A stretch of DNA of 64,000 bases from DASVRZ01 sp038230215 (GTDB lineage Bacteria; Verrucomicrobiota; Verrucomicrobiia; Chthoniobacterales; DASVRZ01), in the NCBI GenBank assembly GCA_038230215.1, contig JBBRNR010000002.1:248001-312000 (forward strand). The letters are read 5' to 3'. The notes below the pieces were generated by a model, which was not told the DNA's origin, made no database searches, and saw nothing but the letters and a program-made list of their open reading frames with translations. Shown here in pieces: positions 17,869 to 25,958 of this stretch; within the stretch, counting starts at the first letter, position 1, and every line of letters starts with the position of its first letter. Both the position numbers and the translations under genes were made by a program.

Positions 17869-18234
17869 ATGGCACGCACTAAACGCACTTCTCCCGCAGT
17901 CGAATTCGCTACCACTCGCATTAGCGCATTGGCTTCCATTGATACAGCCCTGGATCTAGGCAATGGAAAAACTCTGGTGGCTTATACGACCAGAAAAGAG
18001 ATGGTGAAGGGGTTGAATGATAGCTACAACACAGAACTTTCCAAGCTGGATGGGCTTCTTAATGATCTCAAAGACGAGGAAAAGAAACTCCAAACCCTTT
18101 CTGCCGAGATGCTGGCAGCCGTGGGGGTGAAGTATTCCAAAGATAGCTCGGAATATGAGAAAGCCGGAGGCATTCGTTCCAGCGAGCGTAAGCGCTCAGT
18201 TCGCAAGCCAAAGACGACTTCATCTCCCAATTAA
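17869..18234 (+). CDS. Uncharacterised 121-aa basic protein downstream of array E
   Basis: Small soluble protein starting at ATG 17869 without a clear ribosome-binding site. The N-terminal third is RTKRTSPAVEFATTRISAL; the middle is a long charged helix (YNTELSKLDGLLNDLKDEEK) likely to form a coiled coil; the end is KYSKDSSEYEKAGG then a basic tail SSERKRSVRKPK. From memory, a tail of the form K-D/N-S-x-E-Y-E-x-A-G-G-x-R-x-S-E-R-K-R recurs in uncharacterised proteins of other Verrucomicrobia and cyanobacteria; I cannot verify this here. The basic tail would suit nucleic-acid binding, which is inference. It stands alone between sucB and the adenylyltransferase gene. Confidence 0.72.
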   Translation: MARTKRTSPAVEFATTRISALASIDTALDLGNGKTLVAYTTRKEMVKGLNDSYNTELSKLDGLLNDLKDEEKKLQTLSAEMLAAVGVKYSKDSSEYEKAGGIRSSERKRSVRKPKTTSSPN

Positions 18235-18359
18235 GCCACGACAAGGCAAAAGGCTGATCTTTTTTCTACGATCCGTGGTGATGAGAGATCATCTGATCGA
18301 GTTTTCAGCTACATCTCTGCCAGTCTTTTAAGACAGGAGGGGCAATACGTTTCTTTTTT

Positions 18360-18839
18360 ATGGTGATTCCTTTTTCTGATGCGAGTGAGATGCGAATGAG
18401 GCTCGGGCTGGCCTCGGGACGGCGTCTGGTGTTTACCAATGGCTGTTTCGATGTGCTTCATGCCGGGCATGTGCGCTATCTGGAAGGGGCGAGGCAACTT
18501 GGCGATGCGCTGGTGGTGGGATTGAATGGCGATGAGTCGGTCCGCATTTTGAAAGGGGAAAATCGTCCGATCAATGGGCAGGATGACCGCGCCGAGGTGT
18601 TGGCGGGGTTGCGCTCGGTAGATGCCGTGGTGATTTTTCCAGAGGTCCGGGCGACGGCTTTGATCGAGAAACTGCGGCCCGATGTCTATGTGAAGGGCGG
18701 CGATTACACAGTGGCATCGCTCAATCCCGAGGAGCGAGCGGTGCTGGAATCCATCGGATGCGAGATCGGATTTGTGCCGTTGGTGCCGGGACGTTCGACG
18801 ACGTCCACGCTTGCCAAGATGCGCGGTTCTGCCAAATGA
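18360..18839 (+). CDS. rfaE2: RfaE2/HldE C-terminal-type nucleotidyltransferase
   Basis: 159 residues with the cytidylyltransferase-like Rossmann fold. FTNGCFDVLHAGHVRYLEGA contains the HxGH nucleotide-binding motif, and GRSTTSTLAKM near the end is the matching ISSTxI-type motif. The family transfers AMP to D-glycero-beta-D-manno-heptose 1-phosphate in LPS inner-core precursor synthesis. The kinase half found in fused HldE is absent, so this is a stand-alone adenylyltransferase. It overlaps purN by one base (TGATG), suggesting translational coupling with an otherwise unrelated gene. Confidence 0.88.
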   Translation: MVIPFSDASEMRMRLGLASGRRLVFTNGCFDVLHAGHVRYLEGARQLGDALVVGLNGDESVRILKGENRPINGQDDRAEVLAGLRSVDAVVIFPEVRATALIEKLRPDVYVKGGDYTVASLNPEERAVLESIGCEIGFVPLVPGRSTTSTLAKMRGSAK

Positions 18840-19510
18840 TGACCGTTGCGATGTCCGAAATGCCCGAAGAATCCCCTGCCCCGTCGCCTGAATCGTCCCC
18901 AACTCGACCGCTTCGCATTGGGGTGCTGGGCTCCGGCACAGGGAGTAATTTCCGGGCGTTGGTGGAGAAGAAGCGTGCTTCGGGCCTGAATGTGGAATTT
19001 GTCTGTGTGGGCTCGGATGTGGCGGGAGCGGGAATTCTGGATTTCGCGCAGGCGGAGGGACTTCCGGTGATCGCCATCGAACCCGGCAAATACAAGGCTT
19101 CGCTAGAACCCGAGGTGGAAAATCGACTGGTGAGATCGCTTCAAGAGCACGGAGTGGATCTGGTGGTGCTGGCGGGTTTCATGCGAATCATCAAACACGC
19201 GCTGCTGGAAGCGTATGCGGGCCGGATTATTAATATTCATCCGTCGCTGCTCCCGAAATATCGCGGAATGCACGCGTGGCAACAGGCGTTACTGGCTGGC
19301 GATACGGTGACGGGATGCACCGTGCATTACGTGGACAACGGGGTGGATACTGGTGCGATTATTGCCCAGGCGGAGGTGGATGTGTTGCCAGACGACACGG
19401 CGGAAAGTCTCCATGCGCGCATTCAGAAAGCGGAGCATCGGCTACTGCCCATGGTGGTGGAGGAAATCAGCCGGAATCGTCAGGAATATCTGGGCGGTGG
19501 AAAAGATTAG
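18839..19510 (+). CDS. purN: Phosphoribosylglycinamide formyltransferase
   Basis: Transfers a formyl group from 10-formyltetrahydrofolate to GAR, the third step of purine synthesis. Start ATG 18839 gives 223 residues including a Pro/Ser-rich lead of about 25 residues before the fold begins at LRIGVLGSGTGSNFRAL. Catalytic residues are visible: Asn and His in INIHPSLLPKYRG near residue 125, and Asp in VDNGVDTGAIIAQ. ATG 18851 is an alternative start. Followed after 56 bp by the PII gene. Confidence 0.95.
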   Translation: MTVAMSEMPEESPAPSPESSPTRPLRIGVLGSGTGSNFRALVEKKRASGLNVEFVCVGSDVAGAGILDFAQAEGLPVIAIEPGKYKASLEPEVENRLVRSLQEHGVDLVVLAGFMRIIKHALLEAYAGRIINIHPSLLPKYRGMHAWQQALLAGDTVTGCTVHYVDNGVDTGAIIAQAEVDVLPDDTAESLHARIQKAEHRLLPMVVEEISRNRQEYLGGGKD

Positions 19511-19566
19511 CCACTTCCTCACGAGAAAGGCTTGCCAAAGCAAAAGACCACGGTAAAAGAACTCCT

Positions 19567-19905
19567 ATGAAAAAGATCGAAGCTATTATCAAGCCGTTCA
19601 AGATGGAAGACGTGAAGGAGGCGCTCACGGAAATCGGAGTCGAGGGCATGACAGTGAGCGAGGTTAAAGGATTTGGCCGCCAGAAGGGTCATACGGAGAT
19701 TTATCGCGGAAGCGAATACACGGTGGATTTTTTGCCCAAGGTTAAGTTTGAGATCGTGCTGGCCGACGAAAATGTCGCCAAGGCAATCAAGGCGATCGTG
19801 GACGCCGCCCGCACTGGCAAGATCGGCGACGGCAAGGTTTTCGTTCTCCCTGTGGAAGATGCCATCCGCATCCGCACTGAGGAACGCGGCGAAAACGCGA
19901 TCTAA
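19567..19905 (+). CDS. glnB: Nitrogen regulatory protein PII
   Basis: 112-residue PII protein, the standard length. The T-loop contains RGSEYTVDF with the uridylylation-site tyrosine near 51, preceded by GFGRQKGHTEIY. The B-loop is TGKIGDGKVFV and the C-loop EDAIRIRTEERG. PII integrates 2-oxoglutarate, ATP/ADP and glutamine status and controls enzymes and transporters by binding. No amtB or glnA gene is adjacent, so the partner cannot be inferred. A hairpin with 8-bp arms TTTCGCCG/CGGCGAAA lies just behind the stop (19908-19941). Confidence 0.95.
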   Translation: MKKIEAIIKPFKMEDVKEALTEIGVEGMTVSEVKGFGRQKGHTEIYRGSEYTVDFLPKVKFEIVLADENVAKAIKAIVDAARTGKIGDGKVFVLPVEDAIRIRTEERGENAI

Positions 19906-19963
19906 CATTTCGCCGCGCACTTCCTCCAAGGTCCGGCGAAAGGTGTCAGCAAGGAAAATCTGA

Positions 19964-20785
19964 ATGTTCCTGCCTTATTGGTTAGTCGTCATTATTCTAG
20001 GAGTGATCGAGGGAATCACAGAGTTCATTCCGATTTCCTCCACGGGTCATCTGCTCATCGCCGAGCATTTGCTCAAGATCGAGCCGCAAAGTTTCCTGCG
20101 CAGCGACCTGTTTAATGTCGTCATTCAGGCTGGCGCGGTGCTGGCCGTTTTGCCGCTTTTCAAAGACCGTCTGGCAATGCTTGCCCGCTGGAAGGAGCCG
20201 GCGAGCCAGACTTTGATCGCAAAGATCGCCACTGCCTTTTTGATCACCTGCATCGGAGGTTTCATTATCGACAAGAAAGGAATCAAACTCCCCGAGGAAG
20301 CGACACCGGTCGCGCTCGCACTGCTCATCGGCGGTGTGCTTTTCATTGCCGTGGAAATGGTTTTGCGCGGGCGAAAAGGCGTGACTCAAATCTCCTGGAG
20401 CGTCGCCATCGCCGTCGGCCTTGCCCAGCTTATCGCGGCCGTTTTTCCGGGTGCCTCCCGCTCTGGCTCGACCATTCTTTTTGCACTCGTCCTCGGAGCA
20501 GCCCGACCTTTGGCGACGGAGTTCTCTTTTCTCGTGGGCATCCCGACGATGCTTGCCGCCAGTGCGCTCAAAATTTTCAAGGCGTTGCACCATCCCGCCG
20601 CTGGCAGCTCCGCACCAGATTGGGCGGTGCTAGCAGTAGCCTCCATCATAGCGGCAGTCGTCTCCTTCATTGCGGTAAAATGGCTGCTACGCTACGTCCA
20701 AAGTCACACTTTCGTCGGCTTTGGCATTTATCGGATCGTCGTCGGTATTCTCCTGCTTCTGCTCGCTGGCTTTCACCTCATCTAA
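19964..20785 (+). CDS. uppP: Undecaprenyl-diphosphatase
   Basis: 273-residue integral membrane enzyme that recycles undecaprenyl pyrophosphate to the monophosphate lipid carrier of peptidoglycan and LPS synthesis. Both active-site motifs are present: EGITEFIPISSTGHL at residues 16-30 and FPGASRSGSTI near 162. About eight membrane helices, including a final helix GIYRIVVGILLLLLAGF. Loss of function usually gives bacitracin sensitivity, hence the synonym bacA. Next gene starts 4 bp after the stop. Confidence 0.96.
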   Translation: MFLPYWLVVIILGVIEGITEFIPISSTGHLLIAEHLLKIEPQSFLRSDLFNVVIQAGAVLAVLPLFKDRLAMLARWKEPASQTLIAKIATAFLITCIGGFIIDKKGIKLPEEATPVALALLIGGVLFIAVEMVLRGRKGVTQISWSVAIAVGLAQLIAAVFPGASRSGSTILFALVLGAARPLATEFSFLVGIPTMLAASALKIFKALHHPAAGSSAPDWAVLAVASIIAAVVSFIAVKWLLRYVQSHTFVGFGIYRIVVGILLLLLAGFHLI

Positions 20786-20789
20786 CTTT

Positions 20790-21209
20790 ATGAACATCGC
20801 CCCACAATTCGTCATCCCCGACATTCAATCCGCCCTTCTCTGCGAAGATGTCCGGCAGGAAATGAACGGAGTTAATTCGCTCATCGGCGTTATTAACGTC
20901 ATCCCGGCACCGCAAGTTCCCTTTGGAATTTTCAAACTTTGTCTCTGGACCCGTTGGGTCAGCGGACTTGGAAAATTCAAGCAGACCTCGCGCATTCTCT
21001 CGCCCGATGAGCAGACGGTACTCGGTGAGGCGACGATCGATTTTGAGTTGAAAAGCCTGGAAACCCACGCCACCAACGTCCATTTCTTCGGCGGTTTGCA
21101 ATTCACCGAATACGGCATGCACACCGTCGAGATCCATGTCAATGGCAACCTCAAGCTGCGCTTCCCGGTTCCCGTAATCCAGGCGCGCCCGCCGCAACCG
21201 CAGGCGTAG
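20790..21209 (+). CDS. DUF6941-like small protein
   Basis: 139 residues with no signal peptide or membrane segment. The pattern PDIQSALLCEDVRQEMNG followed by SLIGVINVI resembles the uncharacterised DUF6941 family, in which an early CEDIR-type motif precedes a predicted beta-sandwich. The latter half (GLQFTEYGMHTVEIHVNG, LRFPVPV) is strand-rich and reads like a C2/immunoglobulin-like sandwich. Only 4 bp separate it from uppP, so it is probably co-transcribed. Function unknown; family assignment is from memory. Confidence 0.75.
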   Translation: MNIAPQFVIPDIQSALLCEDVRQEMNGVNSLIGVINVIPAPQVPFGIFKLCLWTRWVSGLGKFKQTSRILSPDEQTVLGEATIDFELKSLETHATNVHFFGGLQFTEYGMHTVEIHVNGNLKLRFPVPVIQARPPQPQA

Positions 21210-21308
21210 TCGAGTTCATTCCCCTCATCGGAGACGTCATTTGATTGTCACATGCCAGGCGGTTTTCATTTTGTGTCGCGAGGTTATCTTTGCTAGTTTT
21301 CCACGATC

Positions 21309-21995
21309 ATGCCCGAATACTCCCGCCACATCATTGCCAACTTCGACGCCGCGCTAACGAGTCTTCGCAATGACGTGTTAATGATGTCCAGCCTGGCGGA
21401 GGCCAATCTGCAAAACGCCATCAACGGCCTACTGACGCGCGACAGCGATCTGTGCAATATCGCGATTGCCGACGACGAGGAAATCGATCAGCTCGAAAAG
21501 CAGGTGGACAAGGATGGCATCGACATCATGCTGCGTTACCAGCCTGTTGCGACCGACTTGCGCCGCGTGGTGAGCGCGATGAAACTCAGCTCCAACCTTG
21601 AGCGCGTGGCCGATCAGGCAGTGAACATCGCACGCCGGACCAAGAAGCTAAATCAGTTTGCGGAATTGCCCGAGTCGAAGGACATCGAGCCGATGTTTCT
21701 AGCAGCGGCTGCCATTCTGCGCGACAGTCTTCGCGCCTTCACTGACGATGACACGGAACTCGCACTCTCACTGAAGAAACGCGACAAGGAACTGGACGCG
21801 ATGAACCGCGAGTTTATCAGCAATATCACCGAGCAAATGGCGACACATCCAGGTGAGATCAAGGGCTACCTCAACCTTATTTTTATCTCCCGTTTTCTGG
21901 AGCGCGTCGGCGATCACGCAACGAACATCGCCGAGGACACCGTCTGGGCCGTGCAGGCGGAGGACATCCGCCACACTTACAACACGCCAACCTAA
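21309..21995 (+). CDS. phoU: Phosphate-signalling protein PhoU
   Basis: 228 residues forming two three-helix PhoU repeats. Metal-cluster motifs of the E/DxxxD type are visible: DDEEIDQLEKQVDKDGID in repeat one and KRDKELDAMNREFI in repeat two, with RRVVSAMKLSSNLERVADQAVNIA and FISRFLERVGDHATNIAED as the paired helices. PhoU links the Pst phosphate transporter to the PhoR kinase. No pst or phoBR genes are in the window. Confidence 0.95.
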   Translation: MPEYSRHIIANFDAALTSLRNDVLMMSSLAEANLQNAINGLLTRDSDLCNIAIADDEEIDQLEKQVDKDGIDIMLRYQPVATDLRRVVSAMKLSSNLERVADQAVNIARRTKKLNQFAELPESKDIEPMFLAAAAILRDSLRAFTDDDTELALSLKKRDKELDAMNREFISNITEQMATHPGEIKGYLNLIFISRFLERVGDHATNIAEDTVWAVQAEDIRHTYNTPT

Positions 21996-22017
21996 GTCGC
22001 ATTGACTTACATTCGAC

Positions 22018-22623
22018 TCAGACTCGAATGCGTCCAGCCAGAGCGCGAGTGAGAGTTAATTCATCTGCTCCCTCCAGGCCACCACCGACCGGAATCCCCT
22101 GGGCGATGCGGCTCACTTGCACGCCGGATTCGCGGAGGAGATCGCTGAGGTAGTTTGCCGTTGCCTCGCCTTCCACGTCGGCGTTGAGCGCGAGAATAAC
22201 CTCGGATGGTTTCTCCTCGCGCACACGATGGAGTAATTCCCCGATCCGCAAATCCTCGGGCCGCACATGATCCAGCGGAGAAAGTCTGCCGCCGAGGGAA
22301 TGATACGTTCCGCGCAAACTCCCGGTGCGTTCCAGTGGCAGAATGTCTGTCGCCTGCTCCACCACGCAGATCGTACCGGCATGACGCGCCGGATCAGAGC
22401 AGATTTCGCAAAGCGGTTCGACTGAAAAAAAGCCACACTTACAACACGCCTGCACTGTCGTCGCCGCCTTGGCAATCGCCTCTGCGATGTCGGTTGTCTT
22501 CGATTCCTTCGAGCGTAACATCCAGAGCGCAATGCGTTCGGCGCCACGCGGACCGATGCCAGGCAGGCGCTTCAGTTGCACGATCAGCGCACGGATTGCC
22601 TCAGGATAATCGATGCGAGCCAC
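22018..22623 (-). CDS. recR: Recombination mediator RecR
   Basis: 201 residues if started at GTG 22623, which gives the family's normal length and N-terminus (YPEAIRALIVQLKRLPGIG with the helix-hairpin-helix). The zinc finger is CCKCGFFSVEPLCEIC, followed by the Toprim domain starting TICVVEQATDILPLE with EVILALNADVEGEAT. RecR works with RecO/RecF to load RecA at gaps. The stop codon of the upstream cyclase-like gene (TGA 22627-22625) is one base from this GTG, which supports coupling and the choice of start. Confidence 0.94.
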   Translation of the reverse strand: MARIDYPEAIRALIVQLKRLPGIGPRGAERIALWMLRSKESKTTDIAEAIAKAATTVQACCKCGFFSVEPLCEICSDPARHAGTICVVEQATDILPLERTGSLRGTYHSLGGRLSPLDHVRPEDLRIGELLHRVREEKPSEVILALNADVEGEATANYLSDLLRESGVQVSRIAQGIPVGGGLEGADELTLTRALAGRIRV

Positions 22624-22624
22624 T

Positions 22625-23725
22625 TCAGTGGGGGAAGGTGGGTTTTTCCAGCCGTTTAAGATAATGACGCACAACTGCGTCGTCTCCGGATTTTTGAAAC
22701 GCAACGAGTGCCTCTGCGAAACGTTTTTGCCGGAAAAAAATTATTGCTTCCCAGAAGCAATCCCGCTGCGCGATGGCTTCCGGCGAGGCGGATTTTGTGA
22801 GCGCGAGCGGCTCGAAAACTTCCACACCCAGCTCCGACGCTGGCAAAGTGAGAAAATCCACCGGACGCAGAACGACCTGATCGCGTACCAAGTCGGCCGT
22901 GGCGAGATCGACGAGAACATGGGAGCCGAAAGTGGTGTTCGCCTGACAAAGCGCGTCGGCTTTTTCAAAACAGGGTCCGCGCATCTGCCAGTGATTTGTG
23001 AGTAACTCGCCAAAGACCTCTCCGGTGGTCACGCCAACCTGCCAGTCGGAGGTCATTTCCAAAGTGGATTCGACGGCGTTGACGGCGGACAGGCCGAGTT
23101 CCAATGGCATGTTCCAGACGGCGAGCAGTCGGTTGCCGGTCTGCAATTCCACCCAGGCCGAGGTCTCGCGCAGACGGGTCGCGGTTTCCTCTATCCGACT
23201 CCAATCGCCACCGAGATAACGTGCGCTCAGTATGGTCGCAGGACGCGTCTTGGGTAAAATCGCATCGTACTGCAAGAGAAGCCGCGCGACGGCATCGCTG
23301 GAAAGATGTTTGCCAAAAACTTCCCTGACAAACCGCTGGCGTTTACCAACGCTGGAAAGCTGGCATGCAACGACTCCCAGCCATGCGGCCACAATGGCCG
23401 TGAGCCAGGCAAAGGGAGAAATCCACATTTCAGCAAGCGCACCGACCGCAACGGCAGAGACGGGTTGCAAGAGAATGGCCAGGACTAGTCCTAGGCGAAA
23501 CCGCGCCGAGGCGACTTCCATTCCAATGACAACTGTGCCGAACGCAAAAAGCACCGTGCAAAGCATCTCGATCCAGCATGGAAAAATCCCGTAGCCGACG
23601 GGTAGGTGCAACGATGCCAGCAGATGGACGTCCCAGCTCTGATACAAGCCACCTAGGCGTCCGAGCAACGCGAGTCCGCTTGCCATCAGGCCGATCAGCC
23701 AGATCATCGCACGATGTGTCATCAT
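22625..23725 (-). CDS. Membrane protein with degenerate class III nucleotide-cyclase domain
   Basis: 366 residues. The first 130 contain four hydrophobic segments (AMIWLIGLMASGLALLG, MLCTVLFAFGTVVIGM, LGLVLAILLQPVSAV, WLTAIVAAWLGVVAC). A FVREVFGKHLSSDAVARLL linker like that before class III cyclase domains follows. The next part retains the fold (VGVTTGEVFGEL, ADALCQANTTFGSHVLVD, PVDFLTLPASELGVEVFEPL) but lacks the two metal-binding aspartates and the substrate lysine at the expected places. It is therefore probably not an active cyclase and may bind a partner or ligand. The last 50 residues are a TPR-like helical pair. Directly upstream of recR. Confidence 0.75.
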   Translation of the reverse strand: MMTHRAMIWLIGLMASGLALLGRLGGLYQSWDVHLLASLHLPVGYGIFPCWIEMLCTVLFAFGTVVIGMEVASARFRLGLVLAILLQPVSAVAVGALAEMWISPFAWLTAIVAAWLGVVACQLSSVGKRQRFVREVFGKHLSSDAVARLLLQYDAILPKTRPATILSARYLGGDWSRIEETATRLRETSAWVELQTGNRLLAVWNMPLELGLSAVNAVESTLEMTSDWQVGVTTGEVFGELLTNHWQMRGPCFEKADALCQANTTFGSHVLVDLATADLVRDQVVLRPVDFLTLPASELGVEVFEPLALTKSASPEAIAQRDCFWEAIIFFRQKRFAEALVAFQKSGDDAVVRHYLKRLEKPTFPH

Positions 23726-23742
23726 TGGAATCTAACCCGGCT

Positions 23743-24240
23743 CTAGCTGGCGAGATCGGCGGTGACTTTTTGCGCTAATTTCGCGGCGGCATCTGACTCC
23801 AACCCGACTGTGGTCCAGGTGATTTCGTTGTTTTTGATCGCGTAATAAATCGTCCGGCTGACACCTTTCACCTGATACTTTTGATCCCAATCCTTCTCCT
23901 GCGCGACGACGATGGGAAATTTGACGCCGCGTTTCACCGCCTCGGCCTGGATCGCTTTCGAGTCCTGCGAATCGATTACTTGGGCAAAGATGCCGAGCTT
24001 CGGATATTTCGTCGCAAGTGTTTGCAACTGCTCCAAGTCGCTCCAGAAACCCTTGTCGCCAAGTTTGCCAAAGGCGACCACCTTCACCGGTTTGCCGCCA
24101 TACGCACAGATTTGGCAGTAAGTGTCGCCGCTCCGAGTGTTTTTTACTTCATAGGGAGTGAGACTGTCGCCGGGTTTGAGGGCTGCCGAAGCCGAAATAA
24201 TTGAGGTTATGAGCGCGATACTGGAGAGAAAATGTTTCAT
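23743..24240 (-). CDS. Exported thioredoxin-like protein
   Basis: 165 residues with a signal peptide (FLSSIALITSIISASA). The mature part begins LKPGDSLTPYEVKNT, typical of AhpC/TSA-Redoxin folds, and has a CQIC dithiol in TYCQICAYGGKPVKVVAF near residue 44. Later elements VKFPIVVAQEKDWDQKYQVKG and SRTIYYAIKNNEI match the cis-proline side of the fold, although the proline is in KFPI. A periplasmic redox or peroxide role is plausible. Divergent from the 3D-domain lipoprotein gene. Confidence 0.78.
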   Translation of the reverse strand: MKHFLSSIALITSIISASAALKPGDSLTPYEVKNTRSGDTYCQICAYGGKPVKVVAFGKLGDKGFWSDLEQLQTLATKYPKLGIFAQVIDSQDSKAIQAEAVKRGVKFPIVVAQEKDWDQKYQVKGVSRTIYYAIKNNEITWTTVGLESDAAAKLAQKVTADLAS

Positions 24241-24252
24241 GGAAAGCAGTGT

Positions 24253-24825
24253 ATGCGCCTGCTTGGTGTCGGCAAGCGGTTAGTCGGATTGGATTTTAGG
24301 ATTGACCTCCCGGATTTCGCCCGTTTTTCTGTTCGGCCCTTGAAATACCTGCTTCTCCTTCTCGCCATTTTGCTTCCCGCGTGCGCCGACCGTCCGGGCA
24401 ATCCCAAGTCCAACTCTGCCGCGTCCGCCGCCATTTCGGGTAAACATCGCGTCATTCGCACCACTGCCTACAGCCATCAGGAGGACGGTAATCGCAGCAA
24501 CGCTCTCAACAAACGCCTCAGCTGCGGTAAAACCTACAGCGCGTCCGCCGACTGGTCGCGTTATCCGGCGGGCACCATTTTTCGCCTCTCCGAGAACGGC
24601 CGGACCTATCTCGTGGACGACTATGGCTCGGCCTTGGTCGGTACTAACACGATCGACCTTTACGTTCCTTCGCTGCGCGAAATGCATCATTGGGGCGTGC
24701 GCAACGTGGACATCGAAGTCCTGCAAATGGGCAGTTTTTCCGAGAGCCTAGCCACACTGCGCCCGCGGACCGGGCACGGTTACATCCGCAGAATGGTGCG
24801 TGACCTCGAAAGCAAAGTCCTCTAG
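24253..24825 (+). CDS. 3D-domain (RlpA/MltA-like double-psi barrel) lipoprotein
   Basis: The C-terminal 130 residues form a 3D domain, named for three aspartates; two are seen in YLVDDYG and the third in TNTIDLYVPS, preceded by RTTAYSHQED. Such domains cleave or bind peptidoglycan glycan strands (MltA, RlpA, resuscitation factors). A lipobox LLPAC lies in KYLLLLLAILLPACADR, so the mature protein is probably lipid-anchored. ATG 24253 would put about 40 residues before the hydrophobic core, too long for a lipoprotein signal; TTG 24340 gives a proper one and may be the true start. Confidence 0.75.
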   Translation: MRLLGVGKRLVGLDFRIDLPDFARFSVRPLKYLLLLLAILLPACADRPGNPKSNSAASAAISGKHRVIRTTAYSHQEDGNRSNALNKRLSCGKTYSASADWSRYPAGTIFRLSENGRTYLVDDYGSALVGTNTIDLYVPSLREMHHWGVRNVDIEVLQMGSFSESLATLRPRTGHGYIRRMVRDLESKVL

Positions 24826-24837
24826 CTTTTTCGCACC

Positions 24838-25809
24838 ATGAAAATCCTCGTCACCGGCGGCGCCGGCTACATCGGCAGCATCTGCGTTGAACAAATGATC
24901 AACGCCGGCCACTCGATCTCCATCTTCGACAACCTCACCGAGGGCCACGGGCGCGCCGTGCATCCGCAGGCTATTTTCTACAAAGGCGACTTGCGCGAGG
25001 CCACCACCATCGACCTCGCGATGCAGGCAGCCAAGCCCGATGCAGTGATGCATTTCGCGGCTAATGCCCTCGTCGGTGAGTCGATGACGAATCCCTCGAA
25101 ATACTTCCATAACAACGTCGGCGGCGGACTCAATCTCCTCGACGCCATGGTTAAGCACGGCGTCAAACGCTTCGTTTTTTCCTCCACATGCGCCACCTTC
25201 GGCATCCCGGAAACCTCGCCGCTCGACGAGTCGCTTCCGCAAAAACCGATTAATCCTTACGGCGAATCCAAGCTCATCTTCGAGAAAATCCTGCGTTGGT
25301 ATGGGGAAATTCATCAGATCACCTTCGTCGCCTTGCGCTACTTTAACGCCGCTGGCGCCACCGAAACCTACGGCGAGGACCATCGCATTGAGACCCACCT
25401 CATTCCCAATATCCTGAAAGTCGCCCTGGGCCAGAAGGATCATGTCGAGATTTACGGGACCGACTACCCCACGCCCGACGGCACCTGTATTCGCGATTAC
25501 ATTCACATTCTCGACCTCGCCCAAGCGCACATGCTCGCTCTCACCGCCCCCACGAGCACTTTCTACAACCTCGGCACCGGCGGCGGCACTTCCGTCCGCG
25601 AAGTCATCGCCAGTTGCGAGAAAATCTCCGGAAAACCAATCAAGGTCATCGAGAAGGAACGCCGCGCCGGTGATCCCCCGCGCCTCGTCGCCGCCTCGGG
25701 CAAGATTCAAGCGGAACTCGGCTGGAAACCGCAGTTTCAAGACATCGACACCATCATCGCCAGCGCTTGGGCCTGGCATCAGAAATACCCCAACGGTTAC
25801 GGCGACTAA
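24838..25809 (+). CDS. galE: UDP-glucose 4-epimerase
   Basis: 323-residue extended SDR that interconverts UDP-glucose and UDP-galactose for LPS and exopolysaccharide. NAD-binding glycine motif GGAGYIGS at residues 7-14, catalytic Ser/Thr in FSSTCATFG, and YxxxK in INPYGESK near 145. Family sequences YFNAAGA, DGTCIRDYIHI and NLGTGGGTSVREV are all present. It follows the 3D-domain gene by 12 bp. Confidence 0.95.
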   Translation: MKILVTGGAGYIGSICVEQMINAGHSISIFDNLTEGHGRAVHPQAIFYKGDLREATTIDLAMQAAKPDAVMHFAANALVGESMTNPSKYFHNNVGGGLNLLDAMVKHGVKRFVFSSTCATFGIPETSPLDESLPQKPINPYGESKLIFEKILRWYGEIHQITFVALRYFNAAGATETYGEDHRIETHLIPNILKVALGQKDHVEIYGTDYPTPDGTCIRDYIHILDLAQAHMLALTAPTSTFYNLGTGGGTSVREVIASCEKISGKPIKVIEKERRAGDPPRLVAASGKIQAELGWKPQFQDIDTIIASAWAWHQKYPNGYGD

Positions 25810-25848
25810 TCTTGTCGCCCTGTTACTCCCCTTTAACTCACCTTGTGT

Positions 25849-25874
25849 TCCCAGCTTCTGAAACAAAGCTGGGA
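25849..25874 (+). terminator. Hairpin after galE
   Basis: Perfect 9-bp arms TCCCAGCTT and AAGCTGGGA with an 8-nt loop, 40 bp after the galE stop. There is no T-tract behind it, so it may terminate weakly or protect the 3' end. Confidence 0.45.
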
Positions 25875-25958
25875 TGGATACAGCGTCGACCTCCCGGGAG
25901 GCCCTGATGAATCATAAATCTTTGCCTCCGCACAGACTGACGGAATAGACTCTCTGTG

